Of a stretch of DNA of 64,000 nucleotides, positions 51,331 through 59,390 are shown piece by piece. Each line of letters begins with the position of its first letter. Within the stretch, counting starts at the first letter, position 1. Made by a program: the position numbers and the translations under genes. The notes under the pieces are model-generated. The model saw only the letters and a program-made list of their open reading frames with translations. It ran no database searches and was not told where the DNA came from. The stretch covers positions 4,394,501-4,458,500 of the forward strand of contig NZ_PDIY01000001.1 of the NCBI RefSeq assembly GCF_002563655.1, read 5' to 3'. This stretch comes from Bacillus sp. es.034 (GTDB taxonomy: Bacteria > Bacillota > Bacilli > Bacillales > Bacillaceae_B).

Positions 51331-52080
51331 TTACCTGACTAACCCATGGCGCTCACGCATAGAAACTTCGCCATCTAGGAGAATTTGATAGGAGTCATGA
51401 ATAATACGATCTAAGATTGCTTCCGCAATCGTTTCATTTCCTAGCTTTAAATGCCATCCACTAGGATCTATCTGTGAACAGAATATTGTGGAACACACTT
51501 TATGACGAGCTTCTGTGATTTCCAAGAGGATTGCTGCTTCATCCGTTGTTAAATCTGTTAATAGCCACTCATCTAAGATAAGGAGATCTACTTTCGTATA
51601 TTTTTTTATGCTCTTCCGATAGCTTCCGTCTGCTGCTAATTTAGCGAGTGAGAGTTCATCCAGTAATTCTGGTAAACGAATATATTTAACGTTGAAAAAC
51701 TGTCGACAAGCAGATACTCCGAAGGCAGTAGCCATGAATGACTTTCCTGAACCTGTAGGGCCTTTTAATATAATATTGTGACTATCAAGGATATAAGTAC
51801 AACTAGCCAGCTTCAAAATCAACTCTTTGTTTAGTCTTCGATCCGCATGATATTCTAGGTCTTCAACACATGCATTGGAGTTAAGAAAAGTCGCTGTTTT
51901 AATTAATCGTTGAAGCTTATTGCTCTTTCGACGGGCATGTTCTAAATCTACAAGTAAACTAAATCGATCTTCAAAAGTCATTTTTTGAAACTCTTTATTT
52001 GCTGCTTGTTCCTTATAGGCTTCCGCCATTCCACTTAGTTTCATTTCAATTAATTTGGTTAATGTTTGTTCATTCATCAT
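51331..52080 (-). CDS. istB: IstB transposition helper ATPase of IS-A
   Basis: This 249-residue AAA+ ATPase has an N-terminal helical part (EMKLSGMAEAYKEQ), Walker A GPTGSGKSFMATAFG near 105-119, Walker B VDLLILDEWLL near 163-173 and the C-terminal arginine region ILDRIIHDSYQILLDGEVSM. IstB selects the target and activates the IstA transposase. It overlaps the istA frame by four bases. It seems intact, but its partner istA is broken. Confidence 0.9.
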   Translation of the reverse strand: MMNEQTLTKLIEMKLSGMAEAYKEQAANKEFQKMTFEDRFSLLVDLEHARRKSNKLQRLIKTATFLNSNACVEDLEYHADRRLNKELILKLASCTYILDSHNIILKGPTGSGKSFMATAFGVSACRQFFNVKYIRLPELLDELSLAKLAADGSYRKSIKKYTKVDLLILDEWLLTDLTTDEAAILLEITEARHKVCSTIFCSQIDPSGWHLKLGNETIAEAILDRIIHDSYQILLDGEVSMRERHGLVR

Positions 52081-53421
52081 TTATCCGTTCCTCCATAGTA
52101 AGAAGCTCCACGTGTAAAGCCATAATTATTTTGATTGATTTCTGTTTTCCGTTTCAATTCTTGCTCTGCGTCATTCTTTTTGTTCGTCTTCAGTAGCGTT
52201 TGAATACTTTTGACCGTTGGTCTTTTAGTCATTGAAAGCACCATTTTACAAGCACGTTCAATCTCATATTTACTGTAGCGACGCTCAAACTTTTTCAATG
52301 AAAATATGGACTGTAGGGCTAGCTTCTCTGTCTGTGAAGTATCAAGAAGATATCGAATGACCCTTAATGTTGATTCTCCGATATTTTCTGCCCATTCAAC
52401 CGCAGCTTCTGGGGTTTGATCAACGAATAACTTGTGATTATCTGGCATGTGGTCAGGTAGAGTGGTAGTCTGTCCAAATTTCCCATATAATCGTTTATGA
52501 GAGGCAATTCTCATATGGTTAAAAAATACTTCTATGAGGTTATCTGACACTCTCACCTCGACTTCTCGATTGATATATTCGTATGGAACGGAATAAAACA
52601 TACTATCAAAGGAAACGTGATAGTCAGGGGCTACATTTGTCTTTTTCCATTCAGACATTTTATAAGGTGCTGCTGGAAGGGGAGAAAGGGCAAATTTCTC
52701 CTCTTCTTCAAAGGCAGACAAACGAGACCCTTTTTTTCGAGTAAAGGGTCTTTTATTGAACTCATCTAATTTCTTCCTAACCTCTTCGTTCAGTTCATCA
52801 ATAGTAAAGCAATGCATATTTCTTAATGCTGCAATAATCCATGTAGAGATAACTCCTACCGAACCTTCTACACTAGCTTTATCCTTAGGCGTACGCACTC
52901 TCGCTGGCATGACGACAGTGTTGTAGTAGTCCGCCATCTCTTTGTAGGCAGGATTCAATATTAATTCACGGGTCGTATGCTTCGTAACGCTCGTTTTTAA
53001 ATTGTCTGGAACGACAATCTGGGTCGTGCCACCAAAATACTTATAGGCATTATTGTGAAGGGTAATCCATGAATGTGAATCCATAGATAAACTTGCTTCT
53101 GCATATGAAAATTGGCTGCACGGCAGGGTGGCAACGAACACATAGGCCTTTACTTTTTCTCCAGTGTCTCTATCAATAATGAAAGCTGTGGAACCTGCCC
53201 AATCGACTTCCATGATTTCACCTGGTTTTCTTCGAATGCGCAAAGTGGCTTTATACTTATCCGCATAATGACTATAGTGCCGCAAAAAACTTCGATAAGA
53301 GTATGGAATCTTTTGATTTGCTCTACACTCAGCTTCATATTCATGATGGAGAAGTGAGAGTGTCACATTCGGCTTAGCCAACTCTTCATGAATATAGTCA
53401 AAATTCAAAGGATGTCGCCCG
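52077..53421 (-). pseudogene. istA: istA of IS-A, 3' fragment (residues 71-516)
   Basis: This is the DDE integrase part of IstA: EVDWAGSTAFIID near the first catalytic Asp, IVVPDNLKT with the second Asp, and KASVEGSVGVIS with the catalytic Glu. IS-B inserted at 53421/53422. Joining 59029-58819 with 53416-52077 gives exactly 517 codons, in frame, and restores the SGRHPL junction. Residues read upstream of 53421 in this frame come from the IS-B end and are not native. Confidence 0.88.
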
Positions 53422-53597
53422 TGATTATTGCAGACAGAATGAGCCATTAGTGCATAACTTTGAGCCACCTAATGCGGACGAGAAAGCCACCAAGTGCGGA
53501 GTAGTGAGCCACTTGTGCTATAGAAATTAATACCTCCCTGTATAATTGAGAAGCATGCGTTACCGCATGACAATTCTTTTATAGGGAGGTTTTTTTT

Positions 53598-55145
53598 GTG
53601 ATTAATTGTCGGAAGATTCTAGATCTTCATTTAGAGGGGATGAGTCAGCGTACAATCAGCGCTAGCACGGGTCATTCAAGGAATACGGTAGCTAGTGTGA
53701 TCCAAACGGCAAAAGCAAGAGGAATACAATCACTTAACGACACGATGACGAATGCTTGGCTAAATGATTTTCTGTTTCCTGAGAAACAAGCAGTCGAGAA
53801 AGGCTATTATCCGGTGGACTGGGAAAGGGTGCACAAAGAACTTCAAAAGAAAAATGTTACGTTGAAATTATTGCATTACGAATATGCAGCTGAAGCACGC
53901 TTGGGAAAGAAGATTCCCTATGCGTACCGTACATTTACTGAAAAATACGGGAATTATGCAAAGAAATATAAAACGACGATGCCAATTCGTCGTAAACCTG
54001 GTGAAATTATGGAGGTTGATTGGGCAGGATCTACGCTAACCCTTCAAGACCGGGCCACAGGTGAGAAGATACCAGTGTATGTGTTTATCGCTACACTTCC
54101 TTATAGTCAATATAGCTATGTTGAGGGCTTTATAGACATGAAATCTCCGAGCTGGCTTACTGCCCACATTCATGCATTGGAGTATTTTAGAGGCGTACCT
54201 GAGACGGTGGTGCCAGACAACTTAAAAACAGGTGTGATCAAACCTCTACGAGGTGAACCGATTTTGCAGGAAGCATATCGAGAGCTAGCTGATTATTATC
54301 ATACAGTGATAGTTCCAAGTCGTGTCCGGAAACCGAAGGACAAAGCAAGTGTTGAAGGAACAGTTGGCTTTATTTCCAGACAGATTATAGCTGCTTTACG
54401 CAATTATCCTTTTTTTCATTTAGAAGATTTGAACCAACACATTTCAGAAAAACTTGAAGAGATTAATACTACTGCTTTTCAAAAACGTCCAGGCTCTCGT
54501 AGAGAAGTATTTGAGGAAGAGGAGAAGCCCTACCTTCGCTCTCTTCCTCGCACACGTTACAAATTGACGGAATGGAAAACAGCTAAAGTTCAACCGAACT
54601 ACCACATCCAGGTTGATCGCATGTATTACTCCGTCCCCTATGAGTACGTCCGGGAGCAGGTAGAAATTCGCCTAACACCAGATCTACTTGAATTTTACTT
54701 CAAAGATGTACGGATTGCATCCCATAAGCGCTTAACAGGCGATATTGGACAATATTCGACCTCAGTAGAACATATGCCTGATCATCATCGTTTGTATTTA
54801 GATCATAATCCAGAGAACAACCGTGCTTGGGCCAAAAGCATTGGTCCATCCATGGAAAAGTTCGTTGGTTTAATTTTTGAACAAAACGCAGAGAAAAAAG
54901 CATTGTCCATTGTGAGCGCTCTTAGAAATATAGCTGAAAAATATGAGCCAACGACGTTGGAAAAGTCAGTAGATACTTTACTAGTCATATCAAGTAACCC
55001 AACTCTTTCAGTTCTTAAGAGTATTCTAGACCGCGAGGCTAAAAGGATTCCGCCGGAATCACCTGCCGAAAAGTCAAAAGATATGACTAATGATTTTGGA
55101 TTTGTGCGTGGTGCAGCTTATTTTGGAAAGGAGCGTTCTAAATGA
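53598..55145 (+). CDS. istA: IstA transposase of IS-B
   Basis: This 515-residue intact transposase has a helix-turn-helix at 1-45 (DLHLEGMSQRTISASTGHSR), the catalytic DDE region (EVDWAGSTLTLQD; VVPDNLKTGVIK; KASVEGTVGFIS) and a C-terminal beta-barrel (YYSVPYEYVREQVEIRL). The start is GTG at 53598 with GGGAGG 7-8 bases upstream. A TATAAT box and a CATGCG/CGCATG hairpin (53554-53569) precede it, as for IS-A. Homologous to istA of IS-A throughout. Confidence 0.92.
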   Translation: MINCRKILDLHLEGMSQRTISASTGHSRNTVASVIQTAKARGIQSLNDTMTNAWLNDFLFPEKQAVEKGYYPVDWERVHKELQKKNVTLKLLHYEYAAEARLGKKIPYAYRTFTEKYGNYAKKYKTTMPIRRKPGEIMEVDWAGSTLTLQDRATGEKIPVYVFIATLPYSQYSYVEGFIDMKSPSWLTAHIHALEYFRGVPETVVPDNLKTGVIKPLRGEPILQEAYRELADYYHTVIVPSRVRKPKDKASVEGTVGFISRQIIAALRNYPFFHLEDLNQHISEKLEEINTTAFQKRPGSRREVFEEEEKPYLRSLPRTRYKLTEWKTAKVQPNYHIQVDRMYYSVPYEYVREQVEIRLTPDLLEFYFKDVRIASHKRLTGDIGQYSTSVEHMPDHHRLYLDHNPENNRAWAKSIGPSMEKFVGLIFEQNAEKKALSIVSALRNIAEKYEPTTLEKSVDTLLVISSNPTLSVLKSILDREAKRIPPESPAEKSKDMTNDFGFVRGAAYFGKERSK

Positions 55146-55894
55146 ATCAGGAAACTTTACGAAAACTAACCGAAATGAAAATGGGTGGTATGGCAGATAT
55201 TTATCAGCAACAGAGCCAAAACCGCGAATATCAAAGAATGGATTTTGATGATCGCTTTCAGCTTTTAGTAGATCATGAATATGATCGCAGACGTTCAAAT
55301 AAATTAGAGCGCCTGATCAAACAGGCAACGTTGAATGAACCTTCAGCTGCCATTGAAGACATCGAATATAATCCAGATCGAAAACTGAATAAGCAACTCA
55401 TCTTAGAACTAGCAACAGGAAATTATATTCAACGACACCATAACATTATCCTTATGGGCGCTTCAGGAAACGGAAAAACATGGATCGCAAATGCCTTTGG
55501 TGTTCAAGCATGTCGTCAGTTTTATAACGTTAAGTACATTCGTCTTCCTGAACTATTAGATGAGCTGACAGTGGCTAAGTTCGAAGCAGACGGAAGCTTT
55601 CGGAAGTTGATCCAAAAATACCGGAAAGTAGATGTATTAATACTGGATGAATGGTTATTAACTGAACTTCCTGAAGAACACGTGATGCTTATATTGGAAA
55701 TTATTGAGTCAAGGCTCAAAAGAGCCTCTACCATATTCTGTTCACAGTTTTCCCCAGAAGGATGGCACGCTAAATTAGGACAAGCTCAAGTAGCTGATGC
55801 CATTCTTGATCGTATTATTCATGATTCCTATCACATCATGGTCGATGGAGAGATTTCAATGCGTGAACGCCATGGATTGGTGGGATCTTCATGA
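55142..55894 (+). CDS. istB: IstB helper ATPase of IS-B
   Basis: This 250-residue AAA+ protein overlaps the istA stop by ATGA. Walker A is GASGNGKTWIANAFG near 102-116, Walker B is DVLILDEWLL near 162-171, and the C-terminus DRIIHDSYHIMVDGEISMRE is nearly that of the IS-A copy. Its own stop overlaps the start of the third ORF, again as ATGA. Apparently intact together with its istA, so IS-B may supply active proteins despite being split. Confidence 0.92.
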   Translation: MNQETLRKLTEMKMGGMADIYQQQSQNREYQRMDFDDRFQLLVDHEYDRRRSNKLERLIKQATLNEPSAAIEDIEYNPDRKLNKQLILELATGNYIQRHHNIILMGASGNGKTWIANAFGVQACRQFYNVKYIRLPELLDELTVAKFEADGSFRKLIQKYRKVDVLILDEWLLTELPEEHVMLILEIIESRLKRASTIFCSQFSPEGWHAKLGQAQVADAILDRIIHDSYHIMVDGEISMRERHGLVGSS

Positions 55895-56055
55895 TTCCTG
55901 TCGAAGTAGAGAACCGTATAGCCACGTATTTTTTTCATCGTTTTCTTCCTGAAGAAGTAATCGAGCAGATTGTAGAACTCCTTCTGCCCCTCTGTCTGGA
56001 AGCTGATGAAGAGGATGTTTTTGATAATTTAGTTTTGAGCCACTTTTATAATTAG
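55891..56055 (+). pseudogene. Third ORF of IS-B, 5' part, interrupted by IS-C
   Basis: The frame starts within istB's stop (ATGA overlap): MIPVEVENRIATYFFHRFLP ... VFDNL, then runs into IS-C at 56033 and stops at 56055. Joining position 56032 to 58599 continues the frame with DQDDLVRQAVTIIEAQLEGK, giving about 69 residues. It is a small acidic helical protein of unknown role. Its position after istB matches the third ORF of IS-A. Confidence 0.65.
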
Positions 56056-56164
56056 TGATCATATAAAAAATGAGCCACATGATTTCCAATTCTAGTAACC
56101 TCTCTTATGATAGAAAGTGACCAAACTTACTACATAGTCGAGGGGAAGAAAAAGGATGATCGAA

Positions 56165-57685
56165 ATGGCTCAATTCTATAATATCAAATTCTTAAAAGAG
56201 GTTGAAGGTTTATCACAAAGGCAAATTGCGACAAAACTTGGGGTATCTCGCAATACCGTAAGTAAGTATTTATCCCAAAATGCAGCTCCTACCACTGTAT
56301 TAAGAAAAAGAGTATATAGAACAAAAGAATACTCCGCAGAAACTAAAAGAGTCATCCCAATTATTGATCAGTGGTTGGAAGATGATCAAAAACATTGGAA
56401 AAAGCAAAAACATACTGCAATTAAAATTTACAAAAGATTAGTAGACGAATACGACTTTAAAGGGTCAGCTTCTAACATACGTAAGATAGTAGCCAAACGT
56501 AAGAAAAAGATCCAAGAAGTTTTCATTCCACTTGATTTTCAACTCGGCCACCAATTTCAATTCGACTGGGGAGAGGCCGATATTATTCTTCAAGGTAGGA
56601 CACAACGCATATTCCTCTTTTGCGTTCAGCTTTCCGCCAGTCGAATGCGGTTTGTGAGAGCCTATATTCATGAAAAACAGGAAGCATTCTTGGATGGGTT
56701 TGTCCATGCCTTTGAATTCTTTGGAGGAATTCCAACGGAAGGACTACTTGATAATCTTAAAACAGCAGTTGTGAAAGTCCTTCAAGGAAGAGATCGATTA
56801 GAACAAGAAACCTTTGTCGGTCTTCAGGCTCATTATGTGTTTAAAGCAGAGTTTTGTAATCCCGCAAGTGGAAACGAAAAGGGACGGATTGAAGGAACTG
56901 TAGGATACATAAGGAGAAATGCCCTGGTTCCATATCCAGAGGTTCAAACCATAGAGGAATTAAACCAATACCTTACGGACTGGTGTTTCAAGGAAGCAAG
57001 CAGGACTCACGTACCAAATAAATCTGAGACTGTACTTGAAATGTGGGAGAAAGAAAAGAGCTATTTATCGCCTCTTCCTCCAATCCGTTTCGAAGCGTGT
57101 AAACTCTTATCATGTAAAGTAAATAAAACATCGCTCATAACTGTTGATACCAATCGTTACTCTGTTCCTTGTCGATTCGCTGGCCAAGAAGTTTGGGCAA
57201 AAATTTTTGTCGACCGAGTAATCGTAGTGGCTCAAAACCAAGTGATCGCTGAACACGTTCGCTCATATGAAAGAAATCAAATGATTACGGTTCTTGATCA
57301 TTATTTAGAGATATTACTTAAGAAACCAAGAGCCATTAGAGATGCGCATGCATTCCAGACTACTGAAGTACCTGATGTATTCAAGCGTTTCCACCTAAAA
57401 ATGCGTGAACAAGAAGGTGCCGCAGGAGACAGGAAATTTATCCGACTACTCCTTCTTCACCGTGATATTGGGATGGAGAGGTTAACAAATGCCTTTTTAG
57501 AAGCAGAAAAAACGCAAGTTTTCCGATATGAGGTTGTACACGAAATAATTCAAAAGCTCACCAATCAAGATATATCATTCCAGCCTCTCCCGACGGACCA
57601 AACGCCTATTAGCCTCCTAGATTATAAAGTTAGTAAGTCTAATATTGAACAATATGGACAACTTACAGGAGTAAATAACAAATGA
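56165..57685 (+). CDS. istA: IstA transposase of IS-C
   Basis: This transposase of about 506 residues has a helix-turn-helix near 15-40 (EGLSQRQIATKLGVSRNTVS) and a DDE domain (FQFDWGEADIIL; TEGLLDNLKTAVV; GNEKGRIEGTVGYIRRN). The C-terminal part has DTNRYSVPCRFAGQEVW. The start at 56165 has AGGA 8 bases upstream; the ATG at 56156 lies too close to it. It belongs to the IS21 branch with the longer N-terminal linker, distinct from IS-A and IS-B. Confidence 0.9.
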   Translation: MAQFYNIKFLKEVEGLSQRQIATKLGVSRNTVSKYLSQNAAPTTVLRKRVYRTKEYSAETKRVIPIIDQWLEDDQKHWKKQKHTAIKIYKRLVDEYDFKGSASNIRKIVAKRKKKIQEVFIPLDFQLGHQFQFDWGEADIILQGRTQRIFLFCVQLSASRMRFVRAYIHEKQEAFLDGFVHAFEFFGGIPTEGLLDNLKTAVVKVLQGRDRLEQETFVGLQAHYVFKAEFCNPASGNEKGRIEGTVGYIRRNALVPYPEVQTIEELNQYLTDWCFKEASRTHVPNKSETVLEMWEKEKSYLSPLPPIRFEACKLLSCKVNKTSLITVDTNRYSVPCRFAGQEVWAKIFVDRVIVVAQNQVIAEHVRSYERNQMITVLDHYLEILLKKPRAIRDAHAFQTTEVPDVFKRFHLKMREQEGAAGDRKFIRLLLLHRDIGMERLTNAFLEAEKTQVFRYEVVHEIIQKLTNQDISFQPLPTDQTPISLLDYKVSKSNIEQYGQLTGVNNK

Positions 57686-58440
57686 CAACTGAACTTTTAT
57701 TAGACCACCTTACTAAAAAACTTCGGATTCCCATGATCGCTGCCCAATATCGTTCACTCGCTAGAGAAGCTGAAGAGCGTAATTTCACCTATGAAGAGTA
57801 CCTGTTGGCTTTATTAGAAAGTGAATCTGAATCTAGAGAAGAGAATCAAAGACAAAGAAGGCTTAAGCAAGCGGCATTCCCTATCCACAAAACATTAGAT
57901 AGTTATGATTTTAGTTTGATGCCCAGTTTGAATAAAAACCGGTTTCTTACCTTGTCCAAAGGGGATTTTGTGGAGAAAAGGGAAAACATCATTTTTTTAG
58001 GAAACAGTGGGACCGGAAAGTCCCATCTCGCAACGGGAATTGGCATTGAGATGATTAAAAATGGCTATAAGGTAAAATTTATCTCAGCAGCTGAGCTAGT
58101 AGAAGAACTCCTATTAGCTAATGAAGAATACAAGCTTGGAGCCTTGGAGAAACGGTGGCTCAAAATTGATTTAATCATTGTAGATGAACTTGGATATGTA
58201 CCATTTACCAAGATAGGAGCTGAGTTACTGTTCCAATTTTTTGCCGGACGATATGAACGTGCGAGCGTAATGATCACTACTAATCTAGAATTCACAGAAT
58301 GGACGTCCATCTTCGGAGACGAAAAGATGACAGCAGCTCTGCTTGATCGACTTACCCATAAGGCCCATATTCTCCTACTCAACGGAGAATCGTACCGGTT
58401 TAGACAATCTATGAAACAAAAAGATGAAAGTAATAAGTAA
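57682..58440 (+). CDS. istB: IstB helper ATPase of IS-C
   Basis: This 252-residue AAA+ ATPase overlaps istA by ATGA. It has Walker A GNSGTGKSHLATGIG near 106-120, Walker B LIIVDELGYVPF near 163-174 and LLDRLTHKAHILLLNGESYR at the end. It differs from the other two IstB proteins in this region, confirming an independent element. A long GC-rich hairpin follows its stop. Confidence 0.92.
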   Translation: MTTELLLDHLTKKLRIPMIAAQYRSLAREAEERNFTYEEYLLALLESESESREENQRQRRLKQAAFPIHKTLDSYDFSLMPSLNKNRFLTLSKGDFVEKRENIIFLGNSGTGKSHLATGIGIEMIKNGYKVKFISAAELVEELLLANEEYKLGALEKRWLKIDLIIVDELGYVPFTKIGAELLFQFFAGRYERASVMITTNLEFTEWTSIFGDEKMTAALLDRLTHKAHILLLNGESYRFRQSMKQKDESNK

Positions 58441-58453
58441 GAGTGCGACGCGA

Positions 58454-58495
58454 GGGATTTAGGGGGGTGCCCCTCGGGGCACCCCCCTAAATCCC
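58454..58495. terminator. Perfect 20-bp GC-rich palindrome after istB of IS-C
   Basis: gggatttaggggggtgcccc and its exact reverse complement are separated by only two bases (tc). No U-run follows on either strand, so it may act as an mRNA-stabilising or transcription-blocking hairpin rather than a classical terminator. Confidence 0.6.
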
Positions 58496-58598
58496 CATGC
58501 ATCCCACATATATGGTAATAACTCAGGAAGAAGTGGCTCACTTTTGAAGTGATCGCTCTGGCTCAAATCAAAGTTGACAAATACAGAGGAAGATTTAG

Positions 58599-58669
58599 AC
58601 CAGGATGATCTTGTCAGACAAGCTGTTACAATTATCGAAGCTCAGTTAGAAGGAAAGAGTTTTAAGTAA
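58599..58669 (+). pseudogene. Third ORF of IS-B, 3' part
   Basis: Continues the frame interrupted at 56032: DQDDLVRQAVTIIEAQLEGK then SFK and a TAA at 58667-58669. It has no start of its own. A terminator follows 6 bases later. Confidence 0.65.
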
Positions 58670-58674
58670 CTCAC

Positions 58675-58710
58675 ACAGCCATCGAAGTAACTAATTTCGA
58701 TGGCTGTTTT
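58675..58710 (+). terminator. Terminator of IS-B
   Basis: A perfect 12-bp stem, acagccatcgaa and ttcgatggctgt, with a 9-base loop, then tttt. It ends the rightward IS-B transcript just inside its right terminal repeats. Confidence 0.8.
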
Positions 58711-58818
58711 AATACATAATGGAGATATTGGCTCTATGCAATGCATTAAGTGGCTCTATTATCCGCACTTGGTGGCTCAAAAGTCCGCTCAAGCGGCTCT
58801 TTCCTAATGCAATACTCA

Positions 58819-59029
58819 GCCCGGAAGCCTCCAATGTCTTCTCAGGAAAAAGAAATTCCTCAATCCATTTATCCGTCATTTCTTCCTCTAACGGACAGAC
58901 TAGCCCCTTCTTTTCGGCCAGGCCGATGATCTCAGTTACTTTTTGACGAGAATGACCAGTACTTGAGGCTATACCTCTAAGGCTGATTCCCTCATCGTGT
59001 AACTCCAATACCTTTCGATAATGAATCAT
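58819..59029 (-). pseudogene. istA: istA of IS-A, 5' fragment (residues 1-70)
   Basis: Codes for the helix-turn-helix of IstA (HYRKVLELHDEGISLRGIAS then GHSRQKVTEIIGLAE) up to FPEKTLEASG, where IS-B is inserted. Beyond this point the frame runs into the IS-B end. CAGGAGG precedes the ATG at 59029. Matches the N-terminus of the IS-B IstA, residue for residue in layout. Confidence 0.85.
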
Positions 59030-59046
59030 ACAAAAAATACCTCCTG

Positions 59047-59088
59047 TATATTAATGACACACCCGAAGGTGTGTGCTCACTAATTATA
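59047..59088 (-). promoter_or_regulatory. IS-A istA leader: -10 box and tetraloop hairpin
   Basis: On the minus strand TATAAT (59083-59088) precedes ACACACC-TTCG-GGTGTGT (59057-59074), then the ribosome site CAGGAGG of istA. IS-B has the same order, with a CATGCG hairpin. The leader hairpins have different sequences but the same place, suggesting a conserved control of transposase expression. Confidence 0.55.
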
Positions 59089-59195
59089 CAGAAGGCATAG
59101 TGGTAAACAGCTTGTCATTTGCTGGTACATTCCTTGTCACTAGGTGGTAAATAGAATGTCATTGGTGGTACAATTCACTGGCCGTAATCATCGAG

Positions 59196-59234
59196 AAAAT
59201 TGAAGCTTATTTTAGAAGTGTTCAACTCGTTTAA
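59196..59234 (+). pseudogene. Severed 3' end of the UDG-like gene
   Basis: Twelve codons (KIEAYFRSVQLV) and a TAA follow the right target duplication. They continue the frame of the gene at 50236 exactly when IS-A and one tcgag are removed. Confidence 0.75.
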
Positions 59235-59249
59235 GAAAAGATAGATAAG

Positions 59250-59308
59250 ACCATAGAGATAACTAATCTCATAGATATTAATTATTTGAGGACAGGTATC
59301 TCTATGGT
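59250..59308 (+). terminator. Inverted repeat downstream of the UDG-like gene
   Basis: accatagagata (59250-59261) and tatctctatggt (59297-59308) are perfect inverted repeats with a 35-base loop, itself able to fold. It was probably the native terminator of the UDG-like gene; the U-run is weak. Confidence 0.45.
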
Positions 59309-59344
59309 TAATTCTATATAGGAAATTGTAATGAAATATCAAAC

Positions 59345-59381
59345 CATAAAAAATCATTCAGGAACTCTCCTGAATGATTTT
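59345..59381 (-). terminator. Terminator of the DUF4041/GIY-YIG gene
   Basis: A perfect 14-bp stem, aaaatcattcagga and tcctgaatgatttt, with loop actc; the minus RNA continues with six U. It lies 10 bases after the stop at 59391. Confidence 0.85.
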
Positions 59382-59390
59382 AAATCAACA

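Larger units (their letters stand above)
56033..58592 (+). mobile_element. IS-C: IS21-family element inserted in the third ORF of IS-B
   Basis: This element of about 2560 bp has its own istA and istB of a different IS21 branch. The proposed 6-bp target duplication is atttag (56027-56032 and 58593-58598); using it rejoins the third ORF of IS-B exactly in frame. Subterminal GAGCCAC repeats occur at both ends, but the outer ends (ttttgagccac left; cttcctctg right, inverted) do not match each other well, so the boundaries may be off by some bases. Confidence 0.75.
53422..58818 (+). mobile_element. IS-B: IS21-family element inserted in istA of IS-A
   Basis: Inverted ends TGATTATTGCA (left) and TGAGTATTGCA (right, inverted) differ at one of 11 positions. 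They are followed by repeated GAGCCAC(N)AATGCGG-like units of about 22 bp on both sides. The 5-bp duplication gcccg lies at 53417-53421 and 58819-58823. It carries istA, istB and a third ORF rightwards and is itself interrupted by IS-C. The original length is 2831 bp, almost the same as IS-A, to which it is related in sequence. Confidence 0.9.
50956..59190 (-). mobile_element. IS-A: IS21-family element carrying two nested elements
   Basis: Ends start TGAATCCAGCC (left) and, inverted, TGATTACGGCC (right), followed on both sides by three to four TTACCAC-type repeats about 22 bp apart, as in IS21 termini. Flanks show a 5-bp target duplication tcgag (50951-50955 and 59191-59195). Contents are istA (split), istB and a third ORF, all leftward. 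Without IS-B and its duplication, the element is 2833 bp, normal for IS21. Confidence 0.9.

Noticed and set aside
53422..53468. Start of the istA-A 3' fragment at 53468 as a real gene start
   Set aside because: These codons come from the IS-B terminal repeats; the native N-terminus lies at 58819-59029.
56029..58580. Alternative 4-bp target duplication AGTT for IS-C
   Set aside because: It gives less symmetric logic and breaks the third ORF of IS-B, whereas atttag is longer and rejoins it in frame.
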